Part shown: positions 1 to 8,757 of the stretch, one piece after another
Layout of the letters: each line of letters begins with the position of its first letter
Position numbering within the stretch: position 1 is the stretch's first letter
Assembly: GCA_964533785.1 (NCBI GenBank)
Contig: CAZHNG010000001.1
Span: forward strand, 28,629 to 92,628
Direction: 5' to 3'
DNA: 64,000 nucleotides
Origin: JANQRV01 sp964533785
GTDB lineage: Bacteria; Bacteroidota; Bacteroidia; Chitinophagales; Saprospiraceae
Translations under genes and position numbers: made by a program
The notes under the pieces: generated by a model
Seen by the model: the letters and a program-made list of their open reading frames with translations, nothing else
What the model was told of the DNA's origin: nothing
Databases searched by the model: none

Positions 1-50
1 CGAATATTTCTGAACGGAAATTTCAGCTTTAATAAGGCTATTACTTACCA

Positions 51-854
51 TTAATCATCAAATCGCCGCCCTTCAATGAAGTCGCGGTTGTGCACCATGA
101 CACTTGTACCCGCATCTACAAAGATGGTTTGTCCGGTAATAGATTTACTGAGATTGGACAATAAGAAAGCCACCGTATTGCCACAATCGATGGGTTCAAT
201 GGGTTGGGGGATGACTTGCTGGTAATTGACAAAATCCTGTTGCCATTGGTGAGGATCGTCAGCCCAGGTTTTGATCAAATCGTAATTTTGTTCGGCGTGG
301 ACGAGTCCCGGTGCAATGGCGTTCACCCGGATACCATATTCGCCTAATTCGTAGGCCATCCCTTTGGTTAAAGCTACTACGGCAGCCTTTGCACTTGCGT
401 AGATAGTGTATTTAGGCTGGGTCGCAAAGCCATGCACAGAAGAAACATTGACGATATGTCCTACCCTTTTTTGGGGCAATAATTGGTTGACGAAATATTT
501 GGACATCATCCATACTGCCCGGATATCCAAATTATATAGCCGGTCGAACTCCTGCGTACTCACTTCATGAATGCGCTTACTTAAGCCAATACCTGCATTA
601 TTGACCAATCCGTTTACCCTTCCTATTTGGGCTTTGATTTCTTCAAATAGCCGTTCAACTTCCGTTTCTTTGGAAATGTCGGCAACAATGCCTATTGCAT
701 TAGGATAGCGTTTTAGGGCTTCCTCGATCTTGCCGGAATCGATATCGTTGATCACTAAGCGGGCACCGAAAGACGATAAAGACTGGCAGACTCCTTTACC
801 AACTCCTTCTCCACCGCCACCGGTCACCAATACCGTTAAATGTGATAGATCCAT
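51..854 (-). CDS. SDR family NAD(P)-dependent oxidoreductase
   Basis: A 267-residue short-chain dehydrogenase/reductase, cytosolic. The Rossmann glycine motif TGGGGEGVGKG follows the first strand, NNAG ends strand 4, the catalytic Ser is in NVSSVHG and the active-site pair is YASAK (YxxxK). The Met before DLSHL was chosen because the reading frame further upstream encodes 26 unrelated residues and runs into repeat DNA. Near the C-terminus a GQTIFVDAGT segment is typical of classical SDRs. It probably oxidises a hydroxyl of a sugar, sugar acid or polyol, judging from the nearby RraA aldolase, symporter and epimerase genes. The substrate cannot be read from the sequence. Confidence 0.85.
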   Translation of the reverse strand: MDLSHLTVLVTGGGGEGVGKGVCQSLSSFGARLVINDIDSGKIEEALKRYPNAIGIVADISKETEVERLFEEIKAQIGRVNGLVNNAGIGLSKRIHEVSTQEFDRLYNLDIRAVWMMSKYFVNQLLPQKRVGHIVNVSSVHGFATQPKYTIYASAKAAVVALTKGMAYELGEYGIRVNAIAPGLVHAEQNYDLIKTWADDPHQWQQDFVNYQQVIPQPIEPIDCGNTVAFLLSNLSKSITGQTIFVDAGTSVMVHNRDFIEGRRFDD

Positions 855-923
855 GTTGCTAGGATTAGGATATATAAGTAAACATAAGGAATAATTGTAA
901 TAACCGGCAAATCGGGAAGCAAA

Positions 924-1440
924 GGCTTTCACTCACCGCAAAGGCCACAAAGAAACGCTAAGAAAAGAGAACTTTGCGTTCTTCGCGTCCTTAGTGGTGA
1001 TTGAATTGTCCCCAAAATTAGAGGTCAATACATCCAGCGTCNNNNNNNNNNNNNNNNNNNNNNNNNNNNNNNNNNNNNNNNNNNNNNNNNNNNNNNNNNN
1101 NNNNNNNNNNNNNNNNNNNNNNNNNNNNNNNNNNNNNNNNNTAGCTGTACTGCCGGATAAACTTGAGGTCAAAGGCTTTTACTCACCGCAAAGGCCACGA
1201 AGAAACGCTAAGAAAAGGGAACTTTGCGCTCTTCGCGTTCTTAGCGGTGATTGAATTGCCCCCCAAGTTTAGAGGTCAATACATCTAGCGTCTAGCTGTA
1301 CTGCCGGATAAACTTGAGGTCAAAGGCTTTTACTCACCGCAAAGGCCGCGAAGAAACGCTAAGAAAAGGGAACTTTGCGTTCTTCGCGGTGATTGAATTA
1401 CCCCAAAATTAGAGGTCAATACATCTAGCGTCTAGCGTCA
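924..1440. repeat. tandem ~150-bp direct repeats, interrupted by a gap
   Basis: At least three copies of a unit of about 150 bp lie head to tail: one at 924-1041, one starting at 1142 and one starting at 1293. Each holds the palindromic core TCACCGCAAAGGCC ... TTAGCGGTGA, then a purine-rich AGAGGTCAATACATC stretch and TAGCGTCTAG, then TACTGCCGGATAAACTTGAG. The copies differ by a few substitutions and small deletions; the third lacks part of the right arm. Short ORFs across the area are not believable. Related degenerate copies occur elsewhere in the window (about 6139, 7171, 44094, 63770). The true copy number is hidden by the N gap. Confidence 0.9.
1042..1141. other. assembly gap (100 N)
   Basis: Exactly 100 N, the conventional placeholder for a scaffold gap of unknown size. 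The same repeat lies on both sides, so the gap is most simply explained by collapse of repeat copies. Confidence 0.95.
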
Positions 1441-1442
1441 AA

Positions 1443-2135
1443 CTACATAATCCCATACTTCTCAAAAGCCTCACAAGCGCTCATCCCATCTTCAATAGCC
1501 TTTTTCACCAGCTTTTCACCGGCCGCTTTTTCAAAAGCCTGATTGATCACCTCTTCTTCCGCCTCCTGGGGAATGATGCATACCCCGTCCAGGTCACCAA
1601 AAACAATGTCTCCGGGATTGATTTTTACATTGTTCATAATGACCGGCGTCCTAAAATCGATGACCTTGCCCCGCGGTCCCTGATCCTGGGCGTACCTTCC
1701 GTAAGAAAAAGTAGGAAAGTTAAGATCCAGAATACCGGGAGTATCCCTGGAATAGCCATCTACTACCGCACCAACCGCCCCCAATTTCATAGCTCTCGTG
1801 CTCATCAATTCTCCCCAAAGCGCATAATTGGGCGAAGCGCCCGTGCATACGTAAACTTCGTTAGGTTTGAGGTCGTCCAAAGCTTCCAGCATCAACCCAA
1901 AAGGTTTATTCAAGATCTGGTTGTTCGCTGAAAAGGAAATCTCGCCAAACGTATCGGCCTCTAATACTGGCATGGCCCGCCCGATCACGACCATATCCTC
2001 CCGTAGTGGATGGATTTTAGGGCTCAGGAATTGATTCAAAAGGCCCAGTTTATCCATAATATCGCCAACTACTGCAGAAAATAAGATCTGCTTCATGCTG
2101 GCGAACAACTGCTCATCATCGTTTTTATGATACAT
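1443..2135 (-). CDS. RraA family protein (aldolase/decarboxylase-like)
   Basis: A 230-residue RraA-fold protein, a normal length for the family. Family signatures are visible: GAVVDGYSRD (the GxVxDGxxRD substrate and metal site) and GDLDGVCIIP near the C-terminus (GDxDGVxxxP). Family members include 4-hydroxy-4-methyl-2-oxoglutarate aldolase and oxaloacetate decarboxylase, as well as the RNase E regulator RraA, which is irrelevant here. Next to dehydrogenases and a sugar symporter, cleavage of a keto-acid intermediate in sugar-acid breakdown is likely. The Met at MYHKND was preferred; an in-frame start 12 codons upstream is possible. It is transcribed away from the FAD oxidoreductase gene. 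Confidence 0.82.
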   Translation of the reverse strand: MYHKNDDEQLFASMKQILFSAVVGDIMDKLGLLNQFLSPKIHPLREDMVVIGRAMPVLEADTFGEISFSANNQILNKPFGLMLEALDDLKPNEVYVCTGASPNYALWGELMSTRAMKLGAVGAVVDGYSRDTPGILDLNFPTFSYGRYAQDQGPRGKVIDFRTPVIMNNVKINPGDIVFGDLDGVCIIPQEAEEEVINQAFEKAAGEKLVKKAIEDGMSACEAFEKYGIM

Positions 2136-2356
2136 GATATCATTTTTGTTAAAAAAAAATAATGGATTCAAAAAATCAGGTTGTTTGTATATTAAAAGAG
2201 GGGAATAATTGACACCTTAAAATTTTGACAATCAACTATATACCTAAAATTTTTCAATATGAATTTAAATAAATTAGTTGAGATTTCAGTAACTGTTGAT
2301 TAAACATTATTCACTTGAATTACTAAATTGGTATTCTAGAAAATTTTTCCTGTTTT

Positions 2357-4246
2357 ATGATCAGACCATTTTTAGCCTTTTTATTTATCGGTACGCTTAT
2401 TTTTTCCTGCACAGATCCTAGTGAATCCACCACTTCTTTTGATGTCATTGTAATCGGAGGAGGAACGGGAGGTGTAACCGCAGGTATACAATCAGCCAGA
2501 CTAGGCGCTAAAACACTTATCCTAGAACCAACTCCCTGGCTGGGAGGCATGTTAACCTCAGCGGGAGTAAGCGCTACCGATGGCAACCACCAAATGCCCT
2601 CCGGATTGTGGGGCGAATTCCGTCAACAAATCTGGGATCATTACGGCGGCCCGGATTCCGTCGCTACGGGATGGGTTAGTAATACCCAATTCGAACCCGC
2701 TGTAGGTGCCGCCATATTCCAGTCGATGGTAGAAAAGGAAGACAACCTGGAGGTAAGATTCAAAGCAACGGTTGAAGCTATTCGCAAAAAAGAAGGACTT
2801 TGGATAGTTGAAATCGGGGAAGGCGACCTTATTGAAACGTCTATTTTGATTGACGGCACTGACCTGGGCGATGTAGCTGCCATGACCGGCGTTGATTTTG
2901 ATCTCGGTATGGATGCCCGTGCTGCAACCAATGAGGTCATGGCACCAGCCGAAGCCAATGATATTGTACAAGACCTAACCTACGTCGCTATCCTTAAAGA
3001 TTACGGGCCTTCGGCGGATAAGACCATTCCCAGGCCGGCGAGTTATGATTCTACCCAATTTCTCTGCGCCTGCCAACAGTTTTGTGAAGGGGAAGAGACT
3101 CATCCTTGTCCGACCATGCTATCATACGCAAAGCTTCCCAACGATAAATACATGATCAACTGGCCCATTCACGGTAATGATTATTACGCCAACGTCGTGC
3201 CTCTATCCAAAGCAGAAAGAGCAACCGTTTTCGAGGAAGCCAAAAACCATACGTTGAATTTCATTTACTTCATCCAGAAAGACTTGGGCTACAAAAACCT
3301 GGGGCTGGCCGATGATGAATATCCGACTTCCGATCAATTACCTTTTATCCCTTACCACCGGGAAGGGAGACGCATCAAAGGGAAAGTCAGATTAAACGTT
3401 AACCATATATTAGCCCCTTTTGAACAGGAAATCCCCTTGTACCGTACCGGGATCGCAGTCGGCGATTATCCCATTGATCATCATCATGATAAAAACCCTG
3501 CCGCTCCTGAAATTGACTTTCCACCGGTCCCTTCGTTTAACATTCCAATGGGCGCTTTAATCCCCGCTGAAGTTGATCATTTTCTGATAGCTGATAAAGC
3601 CATTTCGGTCACCAATATCGTCAACGGTTCCAGCAGGTTGCAACCGGTGGTGATGCAGATCGGTCAAGCGGCGGGCGCCATTGCCGGACTATGCATACGG
3701 GAGAACATTTCCCCGCACGAGATTTCGCCACGAGTCGTACAAAACTATTTGGTGCAACAAAACGGTTATTTGATGCCTTATATGGATGTCAAACCTTCAG
3801 ATCCGCATTTTCAATCCATCCAGCGCATTGGAGCAACCGGGATTTTAAAGGGCAAAGGCATACCTTTTAAATGGGCTAACCAAACCTGGTTTTACCCGGA
3901 TACAACGGTAAACCTCGTAACATTACTGGCTGCCTTAAAAAACTTTGAACCAAAGTTGCAAATTGATCTGGTTCCCGAGACACCGCAAGAACAACTAAGC
4001 CTATCACAAACTATTGTCATTATATATCGTTTAGCGGATCATTTTCAATTGCAGGATGCTCAGTACCAAAATCTAACCGCTCTTTCCGATTTTATTCAAA
4101 AAAATTGGTCCACGTGGGAATTGCCGGGATCTTTCGTACCTTCCGCTCAAATCAGCAAGCGCATACTGGCCGTGCTATTGGATCAAGCGGTAAACCCTTT
4201 TCAACTAAAGCCAGTCGCAATTGATGGAAATTGGCAGAAAAAATGA
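2357..4246 (+). CDS. FAD-dependent oxidoreductase, lipoprotein (FAD_oxidored family)
   Basis: A 629-residue protein with a lipoprotein signal (FLFIGTLIFSC, with the acylated Cys at about residue 18), so probably anchored outside the inner membrane. A dinucleotide-binding motif VIVIGGGTGGVTAG follows at about residues 30-45, then PTPWLGGMLTSAG, a hallmark of the PF12831 FAD_oxidored family. A second conserved block around residues 415-450 (NGSSRLQPVVMQIGQAAG) closes the FAD site. The C-terminal 170 residues look like an appended helical region. Several Cys lie together at residues 235-250 (CACQQFCEGEETHPC). Related Bacteroidota proteins are often annotated as xanthan lyase; here oxidation of a sugar outside the cytosol is plausible. 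The symporter gene begins 22 bp downstream. Confidence 0.82.
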   Translation: MIRPFLAFLFIGTLIFSCTDPSESTTSFDVIVIGGGTGGVTAGIQSARLGAKTLILEPTPWLGGMLTSAGVSATDGNHQMPSGLWGEFRQQIWDHYGGPDSVATGWVSNTQFEPAVGAAIFQSMVEKEDNLEVRFKATVEAIRKKEGLWIVEIGEGDLIETSILIDGTDLGDVAAMTGVDFDLGMDARAATNEVMAPAEANDIVQDLTYVAILKDYGPSADKTIPRPASYDSTQFLCACQQFCEGEETHPCPTMLSYAKLPNDKYMINWPIHGNDYYANVVPLSKAERATVFEEAKNHTLNFIYFIQKDLGYKNLGLADDEYPTSDQLPFIPYHREGRRIKGKVRLNVNHILAPFEQEIPLYRTGIAVGDYPIDHHHDKNPAAPEIDFPPVPSFNIPMGALIPAEVDHFLIADKAISVTNIVNGSSRLQPVVMQIGQAAGAIAGLCIRENISPHEISPRVVQNYLVQQNGYLMPYMDVKPSDPHFQSIQRIGATGILKGKGIPFKWANQTWFYPDTTVNLVTLLAALKNFEPKLQIDLVPETPQEQLSLSQTIVIIYRLADHFQLQDAQYQNLTALSDFIQKNWSTWELPGSFVPSAQISKRILAVLLDQAVNPFQLKPVAIDGNWQKK

Positions 4247-4268
4247 TCACTAATGGTAAAACAACAAT

Positions 4269-6137
4269 ATGAACCTTCATCCCATCGACATTGGTATCGT
4301 GCTTGCCTATTTGGTATTGACCATCTTTTTAGGATTTTGGATATCCCAAAAGGCATCGCGCAACCTGCAATCCTACTTTTTAGGTAACAATGAAATCAAA
4401 TGGTACTACTTGGGATTGTCCAACGCTTCCGGGATGTTCGACATTAGTGGGGTCATGTGGACCGTAACCATACTTTTCGTTTACGGACTCAAAAGTGCCT
4501 GGATTCCCTGGTTGTGGCCGGTATGGAACCAGGTGTTTGTGATGGTTTTCCTGGCCATTTGGTTGAGAAGATCCAATGTGATGACGGGAGCCCAATGGAT
4601 CACTACTCGATTTGGGGATGGCCTCGGTGGAAAATTATCGCACATCATCGTTACGGTATTTGCCGTTGTTAGTGTGTTGGGGTTTATTGCATATTTTTTT
4701 ATCGGCATTGGTAAGTTTGCCGTTGTATTTTTTCCCTGGGATCTGTCGATCCCAACCCTGGGAATCACTTCCGAACAATCTTATGCATTCCTCATCATTG
4801 CCATTACTACGGTATACGTCATTAAAGGGGGTATGTACAGTGTAGTCCTTACTGAAGTTGTGCAGTTTGTTATCATGACCATTTCTTGCGTAGTAATTGG
4901 TTACATTGCCTGGAATCAAGTAACAGCAGCACAGATCGCGGAAGCCGTACCTCCCGGTTGGGATCAATTATTCTTTGGCTGGACCCTGGATCTGGACTGG
5001 ACCGGTTACCTCGATAGTGTCAATCAGAAAATTGAAGCTGATGGCTTTGAGCTGATCGGCTACCTGGTGATGATGATGATCTTCAAAGGCATTTTTGCCA
5101 GCCTTGCCGGCCCGGTTCCAAGTTATGATATGCAAAGGGTACTGGCGACCGAGACACCTGCTGAAGCAGCCAAGATGAGCGGCTTAACCATACTTGTCCT
5201 ATTCTTTCCCCGGTATTTAATGATCGCGGGCTTTGCCGTATTATCGTTGGTTTACCTGGGCCCGGAATTACAGGCCATGGGTGCGGATGTCGATTTTGAG
5301 ACTATCCTTCCCATAGCTATCGAGCGCTTTGTACCCATTGGCTTCAAAGGGCTGCTATTAGCAGGTTTATTAGCAGCTTTTATGGGGACTTTTGCGGCGT
5401 TCATCAATGCCGCCCCAGCTTACCTGGTCAATGATCTGTATAAGAAATATTTTAATCCTGCTGCAAGTGACAAGACCTACGTGAAATACAGTTACATCAG
5501 CTCTCTGGCCCTAGTCATCGTCGGTGTGATCGGCGGCTTTTTTGCCGCCTCTATAAATTCGTTGACTTTATGGATCACTTCCGCACTTTACGGCGGCTAT
5601 GCGGCGGCGAATGTTTTGAAATGGATTTGGTGGCGATTCAATGGATTTGGCTATTTTTTCGGCATGTTGGGCGGCTTGATCGCGTCAACTTTTGTACCCT
5701 TCTTGTTTCCGTACACTGCGGCCATCTACTTGTTCCCGATCATACTATTCATCTCTTTTGCCGGCTGTATCGCCGGTACCTATTTGACCCAACCGGATAA
5801 CGAAGAGGTACTAAAAGCCTTTTACGAACAAACGAAACCCTGGGGCTTTTGGAAACCCATCATTCAAAAGATACAAAGGGAAAAACCGGGGTTTGTAGCC
5901 AATCAGGAATTCAAACGGGACGTATTCAATGTGATGGTTGGAATTGCCTGGCAAATGACCTTGATCGTTATGCCCATTTATTTGATCATTAAGGATATGC
6001 AGGGATTTGGCATTGCTGCCCTGGTATTTGTCGTCACTTCGTTGCTATTGAAACGGTTTTGGTATGATTTACTGGAGACAGATGCCAGACGCCAGATATC
6101 AGAAGCTAGGCACTCTAACGTTTCACCAAAAAGTTAA
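4269..6137 (+). CDS. sodium:solute symporter (SSS family)
   Basis: A 622-residue polytopic inner-membrane protein of the SSS/SGLT family, with roughly 13-15 hydrophobic segments and the family N-terminus (first helix, then the segment QSYFLGNNEIKWYYLGLSNASG). It is expected to import a sugar or sugar acid with Na+. Its position directly after the FAD oxidoreductase and before DUF4434 and AGE-family genes supports a carbohydrate substrate. The last ~20 codons (about 6079-6137) are made of the CCAGAT-type repeat motif found in intergenic regions of this window, so the tail after the final helix looks recently added. The cargo is not determinable from sequence. Confidence 0.88.
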   Translation: MNLHPIDIGIVLAYLVLTIFLGFWISQKASRNLQSYFLGNNEIKWYYLGLSNASGMFDISGVMWTVTILFVYGLKSAWIPWLWPVWNQVFVMVFLAIWLRRSNVMTGAQWITTRFGDGLGGKLSHIIVTVFAVVSVLGFIAYFFIGIGKFAVVFFPWDLSIPTLGITSEQSYAFLIIAITTVYVIKGGMYSVVLTEVVQFVIMTISCVVIGYIAWNQVTAAQIAEAVPPGWDQLFFGWTLDLDWTGYLDSVNQKIEADGFELIGYLVMMMIFKGIFASLAGPVPSYDMQRVLATETPAEAAKMSGLTILVLFFPRYLMIAGFAVLSLVYLGPELQAMGADVDFETILPIAIERFVPIGFKGLLLAGLLAAFMGTFAAFINAAPAYLVNDLYKKYFNPAASDKTYVKYSYISSLALVIVGVIGGFFAASINSLTLWITSALYGGYAAANVLKWIWWRFNGFGYFFGMLGGLIASTFVPFLFPYTAAIYLFPIILFISFAGCIAGTYLTQPDNEEVLKAFYEQTKPWGFWKPIIQKIQREKPGFVANQEFKRDVFNVMVGIAWQMTLIVMPIYLIIKDMQGFGIAALVFVVTSLLLKRFWYDLLETDARRQISEARHSNVSPKS

Positions 6138-6172
6138 ATCTTCTCTCAGCACTCCTTGGCGTCCTTTGCAGT
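6079..6172. repeat. degenerate copy of dispersed repeat, overlapping the symporter 3' end
   Basis: The stretch GATGCCAGACGCCAGATATC at 6081-6100 matches the CCAGAT-type motif seen at about 7171, 44094 and 59633. After the stop codon, CAGCACTCCTTGGCGTCCTT and TGCAGTGAGC resemble a worn palindromic core of the 924-1440 repeat. TAGACTTGTC follows at about 6183, as it does in the copy near 63770. Confidence 0.5.
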
Positions 6173-6222
6173 GAGCTAATAATAGACTTGTCAATTACAT
6201 TATTCGCTAATCATAAAATAAA

Positions 6223-7167
6223 ATGATACTACCAATTACCGCTACTTTTCTCGATGAGATCAGTCACGATATTCCCCACCAAAATTGGGGTAAGAAAGAG
6301 TGGGATACCGATTTTCAATACATGCAGCAACTGGGGATCGATTGCGTTGTACTCATTCGCTGTGGGTATAAAAAATGGATAACCTATCCCTCCCAAGTAC
6401 TGCAAAAAGAAGAACAGACTTATTTGCCCCCCTTTGATTTAGTGGACCTTTTCCTAAAGCTTGCCGATAAATACGGTATGGCTTTTTACTTTGGGTTATA
6501 CGATTCCGGAAAATATTGGTGGGAGCAGGGAGACTACCAGAAGGAGATCGATATAAATTTAAAGATCATTGATGAAGTATGGGCCCAATACGGCTCTTAT
6601 CCTGCATTTAAAGGCTGGTATCTTTGCCAGGAGGTCAGCCGTAAGACGGGTAAGATCATAGATTTATACGCCAGGCTGGGACAACATTGTAAAGCAGTTT
6701 CCAATGGTTTACCTACCTTCATCTCCCCTTATATTGACGGGAAAAAAGCACTGCTTTCCAATCAAGTTGCGCTAAACAAAACAGACGCCGTAAGCGTAGA
6801 ACAACACGAAAAAGAATGGAATGAAATTCTGGATGGTATCAAATCATCCGTAGACATTCTGGCTTTTCAGGATGGTCACGTGGATTATGATCAGTTAGCG
6901 GAATATTTTAGTATCAATAAAAAATTAGCCGATCGCCACGGTATGCAATGCTGGACGAATGCAGAGTCCTTCGATCGCGATATGCCGATCAAATTTTTAC
7001 CGATAAAATGGGAGAAGCTGCGCTTAAAATTAAAAGCGGCTCACGAAGCGGGTCTGGAGAAAGCCATTACTTTCGAATTCTCTCATTTTATGAGTCCGCA
7101 GTCAGCTTATGTGCAGGCGCATCATTTGTTCAATCGGTATATGGAAACGATAAGTGGAATATCCTGA
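6223..7167 (+). CDS. DUF4434 domain protein (glycosidase-like TIM barrel)
   Basis: A 314-residue protein with no signal peptide, so cytosolic. It fits the DUF4434 family: an N-terminal strand ITATFLDEISHDIPHQNWG, an alternating strand/helix pattern (DCVVLIRCGYKKW, MAFYFGLYDSGKYWW, GWYLCQEVSR, DILAFQDGHVDY) and aromatic-rich barrel ends. Family members resemble TIM-barrel glycoside hydrolases; acidic residues such as the E in CQEVSR and the D in FQDGHVD are candidate active-site residues, but no mechanism is established. Its place between a symporter and an AGE-family gene suggests it acts on an imported carbohydrate. It probably shares a transcript with the two genes upstream; a short repeat lies in the 85-bp gap before it. 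Confidence 0.75.
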   Translation: MILPITATFLDEISHDIPHQNWGKKEWDTDFQYMQQLGIDCVVLIRCGYKKWITYPSQVLQKEEQTYLPPFDLVDLFLKLADKYGMAFYFGLYDSGKYWWEQGDYQKEIDINLKIIDEVWAQYGSYPAFKGWYLCQEVSRKTGKIIDLYARLGQHCKAVSNGLPTFISPYIDGKKALLSNQVALNKTDAVSVEQHEKEWNEILDGIKSSVDILAFQDGHVDYDQLAEYFSINKKLADRHGMQCWTNAESFDRDMPIKFLPIKWEKLRLKLKAAHEAGLEKAITFEFSHFMSPQSAYVQAHHLFNRYMETISGIS

Positions 7168-7170
7168 ATT

Positions 7171-7270
7171 TTAGATACCAGATGCCACCTGCCGGCCATA
7201 CTGGCTCAGTAGGCGGGGATATCAGATGCAAGATGTATTGTCCCTTTAACTTAGGGGTAGTTTTACTCGA
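7171..7270. repeat. dispersed intergenic repeat copy (reverse orientation)
   Basis: TTAGATACCAGATGCC opens the element, then a GC-rich CACCTGCCGGCC, then AGATGTATTGTCCC and ACTTAGGGGTAG. The order matches the copy near 44094-44236 (GATGTATTGACCTC, then ACTTGGGGCAAC), so the two are diverged members of one family. Confidence 0.5.
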
Positions 7271-7294
7271 TTTAATGTTTAATAACCTTTAGCT

Positions 7295-7370
7295 GTGGTT
7301 ATGTGGTTATACAAAATACTCCCCCAATTGATCCCCACATAACTTTATAACTTTATAACCTTATAACCAC
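7295..7370. repeat. inverted repeat with 8-bp tandem units
   Basis: Arms GTGGTTATGTGGTTATA (7295-7311) and TATAACCTTATAACCAC (7354-7370) pair with only two mismatches. The right arm ends a run of four 8-bp units from 7339: ATAACTTT twice, ATAACCTT, ATAACCAC. The rest of the 400-bp gap before the epimerase gene is AT-rich with no visible gene. Function unknown; it could be a transcript-end hairpin for the upstream operon. Confidence 0.6.
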
Positions 7371-7569
7371 CTAAAACTTAAATAGAACCGCCCCACGTTT
7401 AAAAGCCAATACAGTCAGACATTATAGATTGGCCAGAAAGTCTCGATTTGGTAATTCCCAACAATCTAACAAAGCTTAAAACATTGAATATCAAAAACAT
7501 AAAATATTTACCCATAACTCAATACTTTTAATTAAAAATAACAAAGTAATATTAATTAACCTCAGTATT

Positions 7570-8739
7570 ATGCCATTTCAATCCTACGCTACTCAATATA
7601 AAACGGCTCTATTGGAAAATGTCCTCCCTTTCTGGCTCAAAAACTCGAAGGATGAGGAGAACGGTGGCTACTTCACCTGTTTATTAAGAGATGGCCAAGT
7701 GTTTGACAGAGATAAGTTCATCTGGTTACAGGCCCGCCAAGTTTGGACCTTTGCCATGTTGTTCAACCGTTTGGAGGCCAGACCAGAATGGCTTGAATTT
7801 GCATTACACGGTGCCCGTTTTCTGCAAAAACACGGTAGAGATAAGCAAGGAAACTGGTATTTTTCCCTCGATCAAAAAGGACAACCTTTGATTCAGCCCT
7901 ACAATATTTTCTCGGATTGCTTCGCCACGATGGCATTTGGACAATTGTACCTGGCCACACAAGAGAAAACCTTCGCCCAAATTGCTGTTGATACCTTTCA
8001 CAACATTCTCAGACGGCAAAATAACCCTAAGGGCCAATACAATAAATTGGTACCCGGTACCAGGGCTTTGAAGAACTTTGCCCTCCCCATGATTTTGTGC
8101 AATCTTTGTTTAGAAATCGAACCACTTTTGGATTCATCCTTAGTCGAAAAGACGATTCATAACTGTATTCAGGAGGTAATGGAAGTGTTCTACGATGCTT
8201 CAACCGGACTTACCTTGGAAAATGTTACCCCAGGCGGGCAGTTTTCCGATTCTTTTGAAGGTCGGTTGCTCAATCCGGGACATGCGATAGAAGCCATGTG
8301 GTTCATCATGGATCTGGGTATTCGCAATAAGGACCAGGCTTTAGTAGATCTTGCCACCCAAAGGATGCTCAACATGTTGGAATTTGGCTGGGATGAAAAA
8401 CACGGCGGCATCTTTTACTTTATGGACCTGAAAGGCCACCCTACTCAACAACTAGAATGGGATCAAAAGTTGTGGTGGGTTCACTTGGAAACTTTACTGG
8501 CGCTGTTGAAAGGTTATTCATTGACAAAAAGTCAAGCCTGTTGGGATTGGTTCGAAAAAGTACACCACTATGCCTGGTCTGCCTTTCACGATCCGGAATA
8601 CGGCGAATGGTTTGGCTATTGCAACCGTCAGGGTGAAGTATTACTACCACTGAAAGGTGGGAAGTGGAAAGGGTGCTTTCACGTTCCGCGTGCTTTTTTT
8701 AATTGTTGGCAAATATTAGAATCTCTCCCCCAACCTTAA
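7570..8739 (+). CDS. AGE family epimerase/isomerase
   Basis: A 389-residue cytosolic (alpha/alpha)6-barrel protein of the N-acylglucosamine 2-epimerase family. Supporting signatures are RQVWTFAMLFNRLE near the N-terminus, NPGHAIEAMWFIMD in the middle (the PGHxxExxW block with the catalytic His) and WVHLETLLALL towards the C-terminus (second catalytic His). Members epimerise N-acetylglucosamine to N-acetylmannosamine, or isomerise mannose, glucose and cellobiose. No sialic acid lyase or kinase is nearby, so an aldose-ketose isomerase or 2-epimerase for the sugar imported by the adjacent symporter is more likely. The gene converges with the SDR gene, with only 18 bp between stop codons. Confidence 0.87.
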   Translation: MPFQSYATQYKTALLENVLPFWLKNSKDEENGGYFTCLLRDGQVFDRDKFIWLQARQVWTFAMLFNRLEARPEWLEFALHGARFLQKHGRDKQGNWYFSLDQKGQPLIQPYNIFSDCFATMAFGQLYLATQEKTFAQIAVDTFHNILRRQNNPKGQYNKLVPGTRALKNFALPMILCNLCLEIEPLLDSSLVEKTIHNCIQEVMEVFYDASTGLTLENVTPGGQFSDSFEGRLLNPGHAIEAMWFIMDLGIRNKDQALVDLATQRMLNMLEFGWDEKHGGIFYFMDLKGHPTQQLEWDQKLWWVHLETLLALLKGYSLTKSQACWDWFEKVHHYAWSAFHDPEYGEWFGYCNRQGEVLLPLKGGKWKGCFHVPRAFFNCWQILESLPQP

Positions 8740-8757
8740 TCTCAACCTTCTCCTTTC

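Noticed and set aside
994..1254. ORFs running across the N gap on both strands
   Set aside because: They are made of N and repeat DNA and have no protein-like content.
924..1440. Possible CRISPR array
   Set aside because: The repeat units are ~150 bp, directly adjacent and lack unique spacers; no cas genes are present.
7570..8739. AGE-family gene as part of a sialic acid catabolic operon
   Set aside because: No NanA, NanK, sialidase or sialate transporter signature is found in the neighbourhood; the BNR proteins lack evident sialidase residues.
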